A stretch of DNA of 36,321 nt from an uncultured Alphaproteobacteria bacterium (GTDB lineage: Bacteria; Pseudomonadota; Alphaproteobacteria; Micropepsales; Micropepsaceae). Below are positions 7,606-16,089 of the stretch, piece by piece. The translations under genes and the position numbers were made by a program. The notes beneath the pieces were generated by a model. The model ran no database searches. It saw only the letters and a list, made by a program, of their open reading frames with translations, and had not been told where the DNA came from. The stretch's first letter is position 1. The number at the start of each line of letters is the position of its first letter. The stretch lies in NCBI GenBank assembly GCA_903857685.1, contig CAIOFO010000141.1:1-36321 (forward strand), in the 5' to 3' direction.

Positions 7606-8798
7606 TACGCGACTTTCAAAGCCTGTTCCAGGTCTTCGCAAAGGTCATCGGCGTCCTCCAGTCCCACCGAAAGGCGCAGCAGGCCCGACGTCACGCCCAG
7701 CACGGCGCGCGCTTCAGGGGTCAGTTTCTGGTGGGTGGTGGTCTCCGGATGGGTAATCAGGCTCTTGGCGTCCCCCAGATTGTTGGAGATGTCGATGATC
7801 CCCAGCGCGTCGGCCAGCTTGAACGAAGCCTTCTTGCCGCCCTCAACCTCGAACGCCACTACGCCGCCGCCGCCTTCCATCTGGGCGCGGGCGAGATTGT
7901 GCTGGGGATGGTCGGGATGGAACGGGTAGAGCACGCGCTTGACCTTGCGCTGGCCGGCCAGGAAGTCGGCCACGCGCGTCGCATTCTCGCAATGCGCCTT
8001 CATGCGCAGGTCCAGCGTCTCAAGGCTTTTCAAGTGCAGCCAGGCATTGAAGGGGCTGATCGAGGGCCCGGTGTTGCGCAGGAAGGTCTGGAGAGAATCG
8101 TCGAGAAATTTCTGGCCGCACAAAATGACGCCGCCCAGGGCGCGGCCCTGGCCGTCAATATATTTGGTCGAGGAGTGCACCACGATATGGGCGCCGAACT
8201 CCATCGGCCGCTGCAGCGCCGGGGTGGCGAAGGCATTGTCCACCACCAGCAGCGCGCCGTGCTTCTCGGCGATCTGCGCCACCGCTTTCAGGTCCACGAT
8301 CGACAGGGTGGGATTGGAGGGTGTCTCTAGGAACAGCATGCGTGTCTCGGGCCGCATGGCGTTTTCCCAGGCGCCGACATCGCCGCCATCCACCAGTGTG
8401 GTGGTGATGCCGAAGCGGGGCAATATCTGTTCCACCACATGCAGGCAGGAGCCGAACATCGCCCGCGCCGCCACAACATGATCGCCAGTCTTCAGGCCCG
8501 ACAGGAACACCGCCGATACCGCGGCCATGCCGGTGGCGGTGGCTCTGGCCACCGGCGCGCCTTCCAGCGCCGCCATGCGGTCCTCGAACATCGAAACGGT
8601 GGGATTGCCGAAACGGCTATACTGGTAGCCGCCGATCTCGCCCTTGAAGCGGGCTTCGGCTTCCTCGGCCGCCTCATAGGCATAGCCGGAGGTGAGAAAA
8701 AGCGCCTCGGAGGTCTCCTGGAAGGGGGTGCGAATCTGGCCGGCCCGCACCGCCAGGGTGCGTTTTTTCCAGTTTCCGGGCTTTTTGTTCGTCGCCAT
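7605..8798 (-). CDS. metZ: O-succinylhomoserine sulfhydrylase
   Basis: Cys/Met-metabolism PLP enzyme that makes homocysteine from O-succinylhomoserine and sulfide (methionine synthesis by direct sulfhydrylation). The protein is 397 residues from ATG 8798. AGGA lies seven bases upstream, whereas the longer frame begins at a TTG at 8819. The PLP lysine is K212 in H-S-S-T-K-Y-I-D-G-Q-G-R, a context typical of MetZ. The S-R-F-G-N-P-T motif and the C-terminal S-V-G-L-E-D are present. Related enzymes (MetB, MetY, cystathionine gamma-lyase) share the fold; the call rests on overall alphaproteobacterial MetZ resemblance. First gene of the run metZ-osmC-apaG-folE-argE, divergent from sixA. Confidence 0.9.
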   Translation of the reverse strand: MATNKKPGNWKKRTLAVRAGQIRTPFQETSEALFLTSGYAYEAAEEAEARFKGEIGGYQYSRFGNPTVSMFEDRMAALEGAPVARATATGMAAVSAVFLSGLKTGDHVVAARAMFGSCLHVVEQILPRFGITTTLVDGGDVGAWENAMRPETRMLFLETPSNPTLSIVDLKAVAQIAEKHGALLVVDNAFATPALQRPMEFGAHIVVHSSTKYIDGQGRALGGVILCGQKFLDDSLQTFLRNTGPSISPFNAWLHLKSLETLDLRMKAHCENATRVADFLAGQRKVKRVLYPFHPDHPQHNLARAQMEGGGGVVAFEVEGGKKASFKLADALGIIDISNNLGDAKSLITHPETTTHQKLTPEARAVLGVTSGLLRLSVGLEDADDLCEDLEQALKVA

Positions 8799-8870
8799 GG
8801 ATTTTTCCTGTCCGGCCAAGGTTTTCGCGTGCTTGCAGGGTTTGGGTCAAGTTCCTTAGACTCCCGGCTG

Positions 8871-8882
8871 ATCCGTTCGGAT
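8871..8882. promoter_or_regulatory. Small palindrome in the metZ/sixA divergent region
   Basis: ATCCG-TT-CGGAT, 17 bases before the sixA start and 72 bases before the metZ start. It could be an operator for either gene. It is short enough to occur by chance. Confidence 0.25.
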
Positions 8883-8899
8883 ATGCGGAAAATGCAGGG

Positions 8900-9418
8900 A
8901 TGAAGCGTCTTTACCTTCTGCGTCACGCCAAGGCGGTCCCGGCCGAGCCTGCGCTGGAGGATCACGACCGCGCGCTGGCGGTCCGGGGCATGCATGACAC
9001 CGGCGCCATGGCCCGCTACATGCGCAAGAACGGCTTCCTCCCGGACCTGATCCTCAGTTCCAGCTCCGCCCGCACCCGGCAGACCACCGATCTGGTGTTG
9101 CGCGAGATCGGCGCCCGTACCGATTATCGCGACGTGCTCTATCTGGCCGAGGCGGGGAAAATCCTGGCGCAGGTGCAGTCGGCGCCCCAGGGCGCGGCGG
9201 GCGTGATGGTGGTGGGACACAATCCCGGACTTGAAGATTTGGCGAATCTTTTGGCGCGCGAACCTGTGCGCCGCAAGGAACGCGTCCGCCGCGACGTGCT
9301 GGAAGAAAAATTTCCCACCGCCGCGCTGGCGGTGCTGGATTTCGATGTCGAGAAATGGCGCGACATCCGCCCCGGCGAGGGCGCGCTGGTGGATTTCGTC
9401 AGGCCGAAAGATTTATAG
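8900..9418 (+). CDS. sixA: SixA-type phosphohistidine phosphatase
   Basis: A 172-residue histidine phosphatase (branch 1) with the nucleophile motif L-L-R8-H9-A-K and the second catalytic histidine H107 in V-V-G-H-N-P-G. Compact size and motifs match SixA-like enzymes, which remove phosphate from phosphohistidine in phosphorelay or PTS proteins. The exact substrate here is unknown. It diverges from metZ across 101 bases. A G-rich AGGG abuts the ATG, so initiation may depend on more than a standard Shine-Dalgarno. Confidence 0.88.
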   Translation: MKRLYLLRHAKAVPAEPALEDHDRALAVRGMHDTGAMARYMRKNGFLPDLILSSSSARTRQTTDLVLREIGARTDYRDVLYLAEAGKILAQVQSAPQGAAGVMVVGHNPGLEDLANLLAREPVRRKERVRRDVLEEKFPTAALAVLDFDVEKWRDIRPGEGALVDFVRPKDL

Positions 9419-9424
9419 CCGCTG

Positions 9425-9490
9425 GCGCGAACGCCCGTACGCGTCTTTCGCTGTTGCTCAAGACCTGCGGACCCTCTCAGATCGCAAGTC
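9425..9490. repeat. Degenerate copy of the dispersed palindromic repeat
   Basis: The end of this stretch contains CTCAGATCGCAA, identical to the right arm of the repeat at 20723-20852. The inner part (TGTTGCTCAAGACCTGCGG) resembles the TCCTGCTCAGGCCGC of the copy at 23446-23535. It lies between convergent sixA and GNAT genes and runs into the end of the GNAT coding sequence. No left arm was recognised, so the assignment is tentative. Confidence 0.3.
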
Positions 9491-10016
9491 GCCTTGAGCT
9501 GGTCGCCAGCCGTTTCCAGCCGAAAGCGATTTCCGGCGTCGGCTCGCCGCCCAGCCTTGTGGTGCGCTCGGCTACCCGGAGGCCGCCCATCGCTTCATAG
9601 AAGTAACAGGCATTGTTGCGGGCATGGCTCCAGATCAGGCAGGAATTGAGCTTGCGTTCCTTCAGTGCTGCGAATGCCCCGTGCAGCAATTTGCGGCCCA
9701 CGCCCTGCCCGAAAAAGCCGGGGTCCACGTAAAGCGTGTAAACCTCGCCCTCAAATCCCAGATCGCGATCGCGCGCCCCGCCCAGGCTGGCCAGGCCGAT
9801 CAGCCCATGCTTGTGATCTTCCGCCACGATCACCGAGCCCTGCGACCTGAGCTGATTCTGCCAGCGGGCGGTGTGGCTCTTGACCGACATGGCCGAAAGC
9901 AGGCTGTGGGGCAGAATGCCCGCATAGGTGTCTTGCCAGGATTCGATGTAGATGCGCGCCAAGTCGGCGGCGTCTGAAGGCCGCGCCTGTCTGAGACTCA
10001 GCGCGAGATCGTTCAT
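9477..10016 (-). CDS. GNAT-family N-acetyltransferase
   Basis: A 179-residue acetyltransferase from ATG 10016. The GNAT acetyl-CoA loop is clear as V-D-P-G-F-F-G-Q104-G-V-G-R-K-L-L (97-111), preceded by the usual beta4 strand G-E-V-Y-T-L-Y. The N-terminus (R-Q-A-R-P-S-D-A-A-D-L-A-R-I) is typical. It starts four bases after the stop of the upstream acyltransferase gene, so the two form a tight minus-strand pair. The acceptor substrate cannot be inferred. The open frame to 10136 is inside the neighbour. Confidence 0.9.
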   Translation of the reverse strand: MNDLALSLRQARPSDAADLARIYIESWQDTYAGILPHSLLSAMSVKSHTARWQNQLRSQGSVIVAEDHKHGLIGLASLGGARDRDLGFEGEVYTLYVDPGFFGQGVGRKLLHGAFAALKERKLNSCLIWSHARNNACYFYEAMGGLRVAERTTRLGGEPTPEIAFGWKRLATSSRRLAI

Positions 10017-10020
10017 GGCC

Positions 10021-11214
10021 TCATTGTTGCCGCAACTGCGAAGGCTCGGCAAGCGGCTTTTTTCCATCAAGGAAGTGCTTGATTGCCGCAGCGGCGGGAT
10101 GCTCGACAGTAATCGCCAGCGCCGCGCCCCAGGCAACGCAAACCAGCACCAGAGCCAAGGGTTCCAGCCACCAGATCAGGCTGGAAAAACGTGTTCCCAG
10201 CACCGTGGTAACCGACGGCGGATAAAGCCGCTGTTCGAAGATGCGGATCGCCTGCAGCCAGAATGTCTGGCCCATGTAAATGGCGTAGGACCAGACGCCC
10301 ATCACTTGCGGAAGGCGGGTTTTCAGGGCCTCCGCGACAATGCCGCGGTCAAAGCTCAGGGCAAAGACCAGCGCCAGCATCGGCAGCACATCCCAGATGT
10401 CCCGGCGCGAGTGCGACCAGCCGGTATGGTAGAAGGCATAGAACAGCGCCAGCAGCAGGGCGGCCTGGATCACGGAATGGACAAGGGCAGGCAACCTGTC
10501 GCGCGGTTTCCACCGCCGGTACAGCACCGCCATGCCGACGCCAACGGAAAAATCCGCCAGCCCGCGCAACACGCCATTGCGGAAGGTAATGTCCAGTCCA
10601 TGCCGGGAGGTGAGATCGAGCGCCACCAGACCGGCGATGCCCGCCGCGATCAGGACCACGCCGCGCCAGCTTTTGCCGTTCGCCAGGAAAAGGAAAATGG
10701 GGAACAGCAGGCACAGCGCGAATTCGACACTGACGAACCAGGAGGCGCCGTTCCAGGTCAGGCTGTTCATGGTGTTCCAGGCATGCACCAGAGCCAGGCT
10801 GAGGAAAAAACCCTTCACCTGGATGTCGGGGTGATAGGCCAGGTCATAGATCGAGCGATAGCCGCCGAAATGGGCGAAACTCCGGGCGGCAATGAGCAAT
10901 GCCAGCAGGGCAAAAAGCATAAAGAGATGCAACGGATATAGCCGCGTCAGCCGGGCCTTGATAAAGGCGCCATAGCCCTGGGCGGTGAACAGCTGGGCCA
11001 GCCTGGCGCCATAGACATGGGTGAGAATAAAGCCGGACAAGGCGAAGAAAAATTCCACCCACAGATAGCCGCGCGCCGCCAGCAGATCGAGCCAGGGCAG
11101 GCCGCTGTAATGATGACCCTCGCTGAAATGGAACAGCACGATCATCAGTGGCGGAAAGGCGCGCACGCCCGCAAGCGCGCGAATCTCGGCCGGCTTTTTC
11201 AGATTGTCCGCCAC
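10021..11214 (-). CDS. Acyltransferase 3 family membrane protein
   Basis: A 397-residue integral membrane protein starting at GTG 11214. It shows the acyltransferase-3 pattern: R-A-L-A-G-V-R-A-F and an early H-F in helix 1, E-F-F-F-A-L-S-G-F-I-L in helix 2, R-L-T-R-L-Y-P-L-H, and W-F-V-S-V-E-F. About ten hydrophobic helices follow. Family members (OafA/NodX type) O-acetylate or succinylate surface glycans or lipids; the substrate here is unknown. It is paired with the downstream GNAT gene and diverges from the nucleoside transporter across 84 bases. Confidence 0.9.
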   Translation of the reverse strand: MADNLKKPAEIRALAGVRAFPPLMIVLFHFSEGHHYSGLPWLDLLAARGYLWVEFFFALSGFILTHVYGARLAQLFTAQGYGAFIKARLTRLYPLHLFMLFALLALLIAARSFAHFGGYRSIYDLAYHPDIQVKGFFLSLALVHAWNTMNSLTWNGASWFVSVEFALCLLFPIFLFLANGKSWRGVVLIAAGIAGLVALDLTSRHGLDITFRNGVLRGLADFSVGVGMAVLYRRWKPRDRLPALVHSVIQAALLLALFYAFYHTGWSHSRRDIWDVLPMLALVFALSFDRGIVAEALKTRLPQVMGVWSYAIYMGQTFWLQAIRIFEQRLYPPSVTTVLGTRFSSLIWWLEPLALVLVCVAWGAALAITVEHPAAAAIKHFLDGKKPLAEPSQLRQQ

Positions 11215-11298
11215 AGCTCCACCCCGGATACGGAGTCTAACGGGTCATGGTCCTGCCGCCCAGCGCGAATCAGTTAGAGTTCGCCAAGCGGGGGCGTG

Positions 11299-12552
11299 AT
11301 GTCCGAATCCTTCCTGAACCATCTGCAGCCTCTGTTGGGGATGGCGGTTATCATTGCGGCGGGCTGGCTCCTGTCTGAGGACCGCCGCGCCTTCAGTCTG
11401 CGGCTGGTGGCCAGCGCTCTGGCGCTGCAGGCGGCCATCGCCATTCTCCTGCTCAAGCTGCCCTTGGCGCGCCAGGCGCTGCTCGGTCTCAACAGCCTGG
11501 TGACGGCTCTGGCCGAGGCAACGCGGGCAGGGACAGGCTTTGTCTTCGGCTATGTCGGCGGCGGCCCGGCACCCTTCGTCGTCGCCAATCCTGCCGCCAT
11601 GACCAGTTTCGCCTTCGGCGTGCTGCCGCTGGTGATCGTGATTTCGGCGCTGTCGGCGCTGCTGTGGCATTGGCGCATTTTGCCGCTGGTGGTGGGGGCG
11701 CTGGCCTATGTGCTGCGCAAGACTCTGGGCCTGGGCGGCGCCACCGCGCTGGGCGCCGGCACCACGGTGTTCCTGGGCATGATCGAGGCGCCGCTGCTGA
11801 TCCGGCCCTGCCTGCCGCGCATGACCCGCACCGAACTGTTCATTCTCTTCACGGTGGGGCTGGCCTCGGTCGCCGGAACCATGTTCGTGCTCTATGCCAC
11901 CGTCCTGACCGATGTGGTGCCCGGCGCGCTGGGGCATATTCTGGTCGCTTCGATGATGAGCCTGCCTGCGGCTGTGCTGATGGCGCGGCTGATGGTGCCG
12001 GGTGACGCCCAGACGGAAAATATTCCCGCCCACCTCGGGTACCGTTCCAGCATGGATGCGGTGGCGCGCGGCACCGAGGACGGCCTGAAGATCTATCTGC
12101 AGATATTGGCCCTGCTGATCGTGATGCTGGCGCTGGTGTCGCTGGCCGACCAGATCATCGCCTTGGTCCCGCATCCCGGCGCGCCGCCGCTGACCCTGGA
12201 GCGCATCCTGGGTTGGCTGTTTTCACCCTTGGTCTGGCTTTACGGCGTGCCCTGGCAGCAAGCGGTTGCGGCGGGCGGACTGATGGGAACCAAGGCGGTG
12301 CTGAATGAGCTGGTCGCCTATCTGGAACTTGCCGCCCTTCCCAAGGGCGCGCTCGATCCCCGCGCCACCCTAATCATGATCTATGCCCTGTGCGGCTTCG
12401 CCAATCTTGGCAGCGTCGGCATCCTGATCGCCGGCATGAGCGCCCTGATGCCGGAGCGGCGCGCGGAAATCGTGCCGCTGGCGCTCCGGGCGCTGATTTC
12501 CGGCACCCTGGCCAGCGGACTTTCGGCCTGTATGATCGGGCTTTTGACCTGA
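11299..12552 (+). CDS. Concentrative nucleoside transporter (CNT/NupC family)
   Basis: A 417-residue inner-membrane permease from ATG 11299 (an in-frame GTG at 11296 is equally possible). It has multiple hydrophobic helices and CNT-family motifs: the re-entrant loop segments around G-A-G-T-T-V-F-L-G-M-I-E-A-P and G-T-K-A-V-L-N-E-L-V-A-Y, plus C-G-F-A-N-L-G-S-V-G-I near the C-terminus. CNT carriers import nucleosides with Na+ or H+. The lipoprotein hydrolase gene follows after eight bases on the same strand. Confidence 0.9.
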   Translation: MSESFLNHLQPLLGMAVIIAAGWLLSEDRRAFSLRLVASALALQAAIAILLLKLPLARQALLGLNSLVTALAEATRAGTGFVFGYVGGGPAPFVVANPAAMTSFAFGVLPLVIVISALSALLWHWRILPLVVGALAYVLRKTLGLGGATALGAGTTVFLGMIEAPLLIRPCLPRMTRTELFILFTVGLASVAGTMFVLYATVLTDVVPGALGHILVASMMSLPAAVLMARLMVPGDAQTENIPAHLGYRSSMDAVARGTEDGLKIYLQILALLIVMLALVSLADQIIALVPHPGAPPLTLERILGWLFSPLVWLYGVPWQQAVAAGGLMGTKAVLNELVAYLELAALPKGALDPRATLIMIYALCGFANLGSVGILIAGMSALMPERRAEIVPLALRALISGTLASGLSACMIGLLT

Positions 12553-12560
12553 TCCGGACA

Positions 12561-13526
12561 ATGCCATTCCTCCGCACGATTGTCGCCGCGTTCGCGCTCT
12601 GCCTGGCACTGGCGGGTTGCGCCGCCACGTCCGCGCCGATGGGCGCCACGCGCCAGGCGCCGCGGCTGCAAGACGAAGTCTTCGTCACCCGTGACGGGCT
12701 CAGCCTGCCGCTGCGCCACTGGGATGCGCAAGGCACGCCACGGGCGATCATCGTGGCGCTGCACGGCATGAGCGATTATTCCAATGCCTTTGACGGACCG
12801 GCCCGGCAATGGGCCGCCGCCGGCGTCACCACCCTGGCCTTCGACCAGCGCGGCTTCGGCAGCGGTCCCAATCCTGGGCTGTGGGCCGACGGCGAGGCGA
12901 TGCGCGCCGATCTGTTCGATAGCGTGACTGCGGCGAAAGCGCGTTACCCCGGCGTGCCGGTCTTTGCTCTGGGGGAAAGCATGGGCGGCGCGGTCATCCT
13001 GTCGGCGCTGGCAGGGCCCGATCCGCCGCCGGTGGCGGGCGTCATCCTGGTGGCCCCCGCCGTCTGGGCGCGGCGCGACATGCCGCTCGGTTACCGCGTG
13101 GCGTTGTTTTTCGCCGCGCATCTGATGCCGGGCCTGATCCTGTCCAACAACGCCGCCAGCCATGTGGTGACCATCGTGCCGTCCGACAATGTGGCGATGT
13201 TGCGGGCGCTGGCCCGCGATCCCCTGTTCCAGAAACAGACCCGCGCCGATGCGCTGTTCGGCTTGGTGGACCTGATGGATGAAGCGCGCGCCGCGCCGGA
13301 TAAACTGGCAGCAACACCGCCCATCCTGCTCATGACCGGCGACAAGGACCAGGTCATTCCCCATGATGCCACCAATGGCGTGATTGCCGCATTGGGTTCA
13401 CGCGCCACGGTGCGCCGCTATGCCGAGGGCTACCATATGCTGCTGCGCGACTTGGAAGGACCAGCGGTGAACAAGGATATGACGGACTGGGTGCTCGCCC
13501 AGGTTGCCGCCATGCAACCCAAATAG
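12561..13526 (+). CDS. Lipoprotein alpha/beta hydrolase (monoacylglycerol lipase-like)
   Basis: A 321-residue protein from ATG 12561, directly after the transporter gene; the longer open frame to 12390 is inside that gene. It has a lipoprotein signal with lipobox L-A-L-A-G-C20, so it is probably membrane-anchored and periplasm-facing. The hydrolase_4/S33 fold is indicated by H-G-M-S-D-Y, D-Q-R-G-F-G-S, the nucleophile elbow G-E-S140-M-G-G, D263 in T-G-D-K-D-Q-V-I-P, and H292 in E-G-Y-H-M-L. The complete triad suggests an active esterase or lipase. Substrate unknown. Pairing with a nucleoside carrier does not obviously define its role. Confidence 0.9.
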   Translation: MPFLRTIVAAFALCLALAGCAATSAPMGATRQAPRLQDEVFVTRDGLSLPLRHWDAQGTPRAIIVALHGMSDYSNAFDGPARQWAAAGVTTLAFDQRGFGSGPNPGLWADGEAMRADLFDSVTAAKARYPGVPVFALGESMGGAVILSALAGPDPPPVAGVILVAPAVWARRDMPLGYRVALFFAAHLMPGLILSNNAASHVVTIVPSDNVAMLRALARDPLFQKQTRADALFGLVDLMDEARAAPDKLAATPPILLMTGDKDQVIPHDATNGVIAALGSRATVRRYAEGYHMLLRDLEGPAVNKDMTDWVLAQVAAMQPK

Positions 13527-13567
13527 AACTGGATCGTTATCCCCCGACAAACCCGGGAGAACATCCA

Positions 13568-13753
13568 ATGACCAACACGATTGAACCCAAAAAGCCGGAC
13601 TTGCGCGACCAGCCGTCCAATCCCGGCGGCCGTATCGACGCCGGCACCACCAAGACGTCCGAGGACGGCCTGCCCGGCGTGTCCTCCTCCACCGGAGAAG
13701 ACGAGGCGACACCCGATAGCCCGATCGCGGCCGGTCAGACCTCGAAAATGTGA
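13568..13753 (+). CDS. Small hydrophilic protein of unknown function
   Basis: A 61-residue acidic, low-complexity protein rich in P, S, T, D, E and G, without hydrophobic segments. It is predicted by eye to be disordered. GGGAGA lies eight bases upstream of ATG 13568, a good ribosome-binding site, which together with the strong terminator downstream argues for a real gene. It follows the hydrolase by 41 bases. I do not recognise a family. Confidence 0.6.
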   Translation: MTNTIEPKKPDLRDQPSNPGGRIDAGTTKTSEDGLPGVSSSTGEDEATPDSPIAAGQTSKM

Positions 13754-13785
13754 GTGTGAGATGCGTTTTCGCCCTCCAGGCGAAA

Positions 13786-13810
13786 CGAAATGGTTCGGTG
13801 AACCATTTCG
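13786..13810. repeat. Perfect 11-bp inverted repeat
   Basis: CGAAATGGTTC (13786-13796), loop GGT, GAACCATTTCG (13800-13810). It lies between the small-protein gene and the terminator hairpin, so two consecutive hairpins could form in the 3' RNA. It has no U-tract. Confidence 0.6.
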
Positions 13811-13846
13811 AGCGACGAATGCCGTGAGCCACAGGCGAACGGCCGA

Positions 13847-13880
13847 AAAAGCGGACAGGGCAAACGCCCTGTCCGCTTTT
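13847..13880. terminator. Strong intrinsic terminator
   Basis: AAAAGCGGACAGGGC (13847-13861), loop AAAC, GCCCTGTCCGCTTTT (13866-13880). The 15-bp perfect stem has A-run and T-run ends, a classic rho-independent terminator. It closes the nucleoside-transporter/hydrolase/small-protein unit and insulates the dehydrogenase gene that follows. Confidence 0.9.
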
Positions 13881-13927
13881 GGCGTTTGGGGGATTGGATA
13901 AGGCGTCGGTGATGCTAGTTTGGCGCC

Positions 13928-15082
13928 ATGAGCCTGACCAGAGCATTCAATATCGCCGATCTGCGCAAACAGGCGCGGGCGCGCCTGCCGGACGCGATAT
14001 TCGACTATCTGGACGGCGGCGCCGAGGATGAAATCACCCTGCATGAGAATTGTCGCGTATTCGGCGACTATATTTTCCGGCCCCGCCATGGCGTGCATGT
14101 GCCCTCGCCGGACCTGTCGGTCACCATCATGGGGCAGAAAATGGCGATGCCCATGCTGGCGGCGCCCATCGGCTATTCCAAGCTGATTCATCCCCAGGGC
14201 GAACTGGGTGCGGCCCGCGCCGCGGGCCGCAAGGACATTGGCTATATTCTTTCCACCATCTCCGGCTATTCGCTGGAAACGATTGCGGCGGCCGCATCGG
14301 CGCCGCTGTTTCTGCAAGTGTATCTCCTGGGCGGCCGCGCCGCGGGTGAAGCCACGCTGCGCCGCGCCGCCGCCGCCGGTTGCAAGGGCCTGTTTCTCAC
14401 CATCGACACGCCGGTGGCCGGCATGCGCGAGCGCGACTTCCGCAACGGCATGAAGGAACTGATGGGCCGCGACCCGCTGGCCAAGCTGAAATACCTGCCG
14501 GACTTTATCGCCCATCCGCGCTGGCTGACGAATTACCTGCTGAACAGCAAGATGAAGACCTTGCCCAACGTGATCCTGGCGGACGGCAAGCCCTTTGCCC
14601 TGACCGATGTCGCCAAGGCGCTGGAAACTTCGGTGGTGACCTGGAGCGATCTCAAATGGATTCGCGAGCTGTGGAAGGGCCCAATTGCGATCAAGGGCGT
14701 GCTGACCGGCGATGATGCCCGCCGCGCCCGGGATGAGGGGGCTCATGCGGTGGTGGTTTCCAATCATGGTGGCCGGCAGCTGGACCAGGTGGCGACCGGA
14801 CTGGGGGCGCTGCCGGAAGTGGCAGCCGCGGTCGGCGGCGAAATGGAGGTGCTGATGGATGGCGGCGTCCGGCGCGGCGCCGATATCATCAAGGCGCTTG
14901 CGCTGGGCGCCAAAGCGGTGCTGCTGGGGCGCGGTTATGCCTATGGCATGGCGGCGGCAGGCGAGGCGGGGATTGACCGCGCCCTGGAGATTTTCCAGGC
15001 CGATCTGGTGCGGACCATGAAGCTGCTGGGCTGCAAATCCGTCGGCGAACTGAACGCGTCTTACATCCAGAAGCGCGGCTAG
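13928..15082 (+). CDS. FMN-dependent alpha-hydroxy-acid dehydrogenase (L-lactate dehydrogenase-like)
   Basis: A 384-residue TIM-barrel flavoenzyme oxidising L-2-hydroxy acids. FMN-family features are Y27-L-D-G-G-A, L-Q130-V-Y132, T-I-D-T-P-V-A-G-x-R-E-R-D, K256 in A-I-K-G-V, catalytic H280 and R283 in V-S-N-H-G-G-R-Q-L-D, and D311-G-G with G-R-G-Y for FMN phosphate. LldD (L-lactate) is the commonest bacterial function, but mandelate or glycolate oxidation cannot be excluded. Its TAG stop lies in the same CTAG as the hemE stop on the other strand. Transcription starts after the terminator at 13847-13880. Confidence 0.9.
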   Translation: MSLTRAFNIADLRKQARARLPDAIFDYLDGGAEDEITLHENCRVFGDYIFRPRHGVHVPSPDLSVTIMGQKMAMPMLAAPIGYSKLIHPQGELGAARAAGRKDIGYILSTISGYSLETIAAAASAPLFLQVYLLGGRAAGEATLRRAAAAGCKGLFLTIDTPVAGMRERDFRNGMKELMGRDPLAKLKYLPDFIAHPRWLTNYLLNSKMKTLPNVILADGKPFALTDVAKALETSVVTWSDLKWIRELWKGPIAIKGVLTGDDARRARDEGAHAVVVSNHGGRQLDQVATGLGALPEVAAAVGGEMEVLMDGGVRRGADIIKALALGAKAVLLGRGYAYGMAAAGEAGIDRALEIFQADLVRTMKLLGCKSVGELNASYIQKRG

Positions 15083-16089
15083 CCGCGGATCGCGGCCACC
15101 AGATCGGCGACATGCTCGGGCGGCGTCGGCTGCATCACGCCATGGCCGAGATTGAAGATGAAGGGCTGCCCCGCCATCGCGCTGACCAGCATTTTGGCTT
15201 CGACCCGCAGCGCGTCGCCGCCTTGAAGCAGCAGGATGGGATCGAGATTGCCCTGGAGCGCGACCTTGGCCGGAACCTGGACTGCTGTGATATCGGTCAT
15301 CTGGTCCACGCCGATGCCGTCCACGCCCGTCGCTTCGGCGTACCGCGTCAGCCAGCCGCCGGCGCCGCGCGGAAACCCGATGATCGGAATGCCCGGATGC
15401 TTTGCCTTCACCGCCTTGACGATTCGGGCTGTCGGCTCCAGCACCGCGCGCGAAAACAGGCCGGCCGGTACGGTCCCCGCCCAGCTTTCAAACAGCTGCA
15501 AGGCTTCGGCCCCCGCATCAACCTGGGCAATCAGATAGGCGCTTGTGGCTTCCACCAGCAGGTCCATCAGGGCGGCAAAGAACTTGCCGTCGGTCCAGGC
15601 CAGCTTGCGCAGGATTTCATGATCGGTACCGCCCGCACCCTCGATCATGTAGCTGGCAACCGTCCAGGGCGAACCGGCAAACCCGATCAGCGCAGCTTGC
15701 TCGGGCAAGGCGGCGCGTACGCCTTTTATGGTCTGCATGACAGGCGCCAGCATGTCCGGGCGCCAGGCCAGTTTGGCCAATCCAGCCGTGTCCCGCACCG
15801 GCTCCAGCCTGGGGCCTTCGCCTTCCGCGAACCAGACTTTCTGGCCCAGCGCGTGCGGCACCAGCAGGATGTCGGCGAACAGGATGGCGGCGTCGAGATT
15901 GAAGCGACGCACCGGCTGCAGCGTCACTTCCACGGCCAGTTCCGGAGTCAAGCAGAACTGGACAAAATCCTTGGCATTGGCGCGCAGGGCGCGATATTCC
16001 GGCAGGTAGCGTCCTGCCTGGCGCATCAGCCAGATGGGCGGTATTGGCGCGGGCTCGCCCTTCAGCACCGACAGAAGTTTTTTTACCAT
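15079..16089 (-). CDS. hemE: Uroporphyrinogen decarboxylase
   Basis: Decarboxylates uroporphyrinogen III to coproporphyrinogen III. The 336-residue protein starts at ATG 16089 and carries the N-terminal signature W-L-M-R-Q-A-G-R-Y-L-P-E-Y, F-A-D-I-L (D73), and the G-F-A-G-S-P-W-T-V motif. The start codon lies inside the last codons of hemC (7-base overlap), showing tight coupling. The stop is shared, as CTAG, with the convergent hydroxy-acid dehydrogenase. Last gene of hemF-hemC-hemE. Confidence 0.97.
   Translation of the reverse strand: MVKKLLSVLKGEPAPIPPIWLMRQAGRYLPEYRALRANAKDFVQFCLTPELAVEVTLQPVRRFNLDAAILFADILLVPHALGQKVWFAEGEGPRLEPVRDTAGLAKLAWRPDMLAPVMQTIKGVRAALPEQAALIGFAGSPWTVASYMIEGAGGTDHEILRKLAWTDGKFFAALMDLLVEATSAYLIAQVDAGAEALQLFESWAGTVPAGLFSRAVLEPTARIVKAVKAKHPGIPIIGFPRGAGGWLTRYAEATGVDGIGVDQMTDITAVQVPAKVALQGNLDPILLLQGGDALRVEAKMLVSAMAGQPFIFNLGHGVMQPTPPEHVADLVAAIRG

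Noticed and set aside
8799..8898. SAM-II riboswitch upstream of metZ
   Set aside because: The minus strand has ACTTGACCC and CTGCAAGC words reminiscent of SAM-II, but the P1 partner strand and the GCTAAA segment are missing. A covariance-model search (Rfam SAM-II) would settle it.
11245..12174. 309-residue minus-strand frame opposite the nucleoside transporter
   Set aside because: Gln/His/Arg-rich low-complexity translation with no family features.
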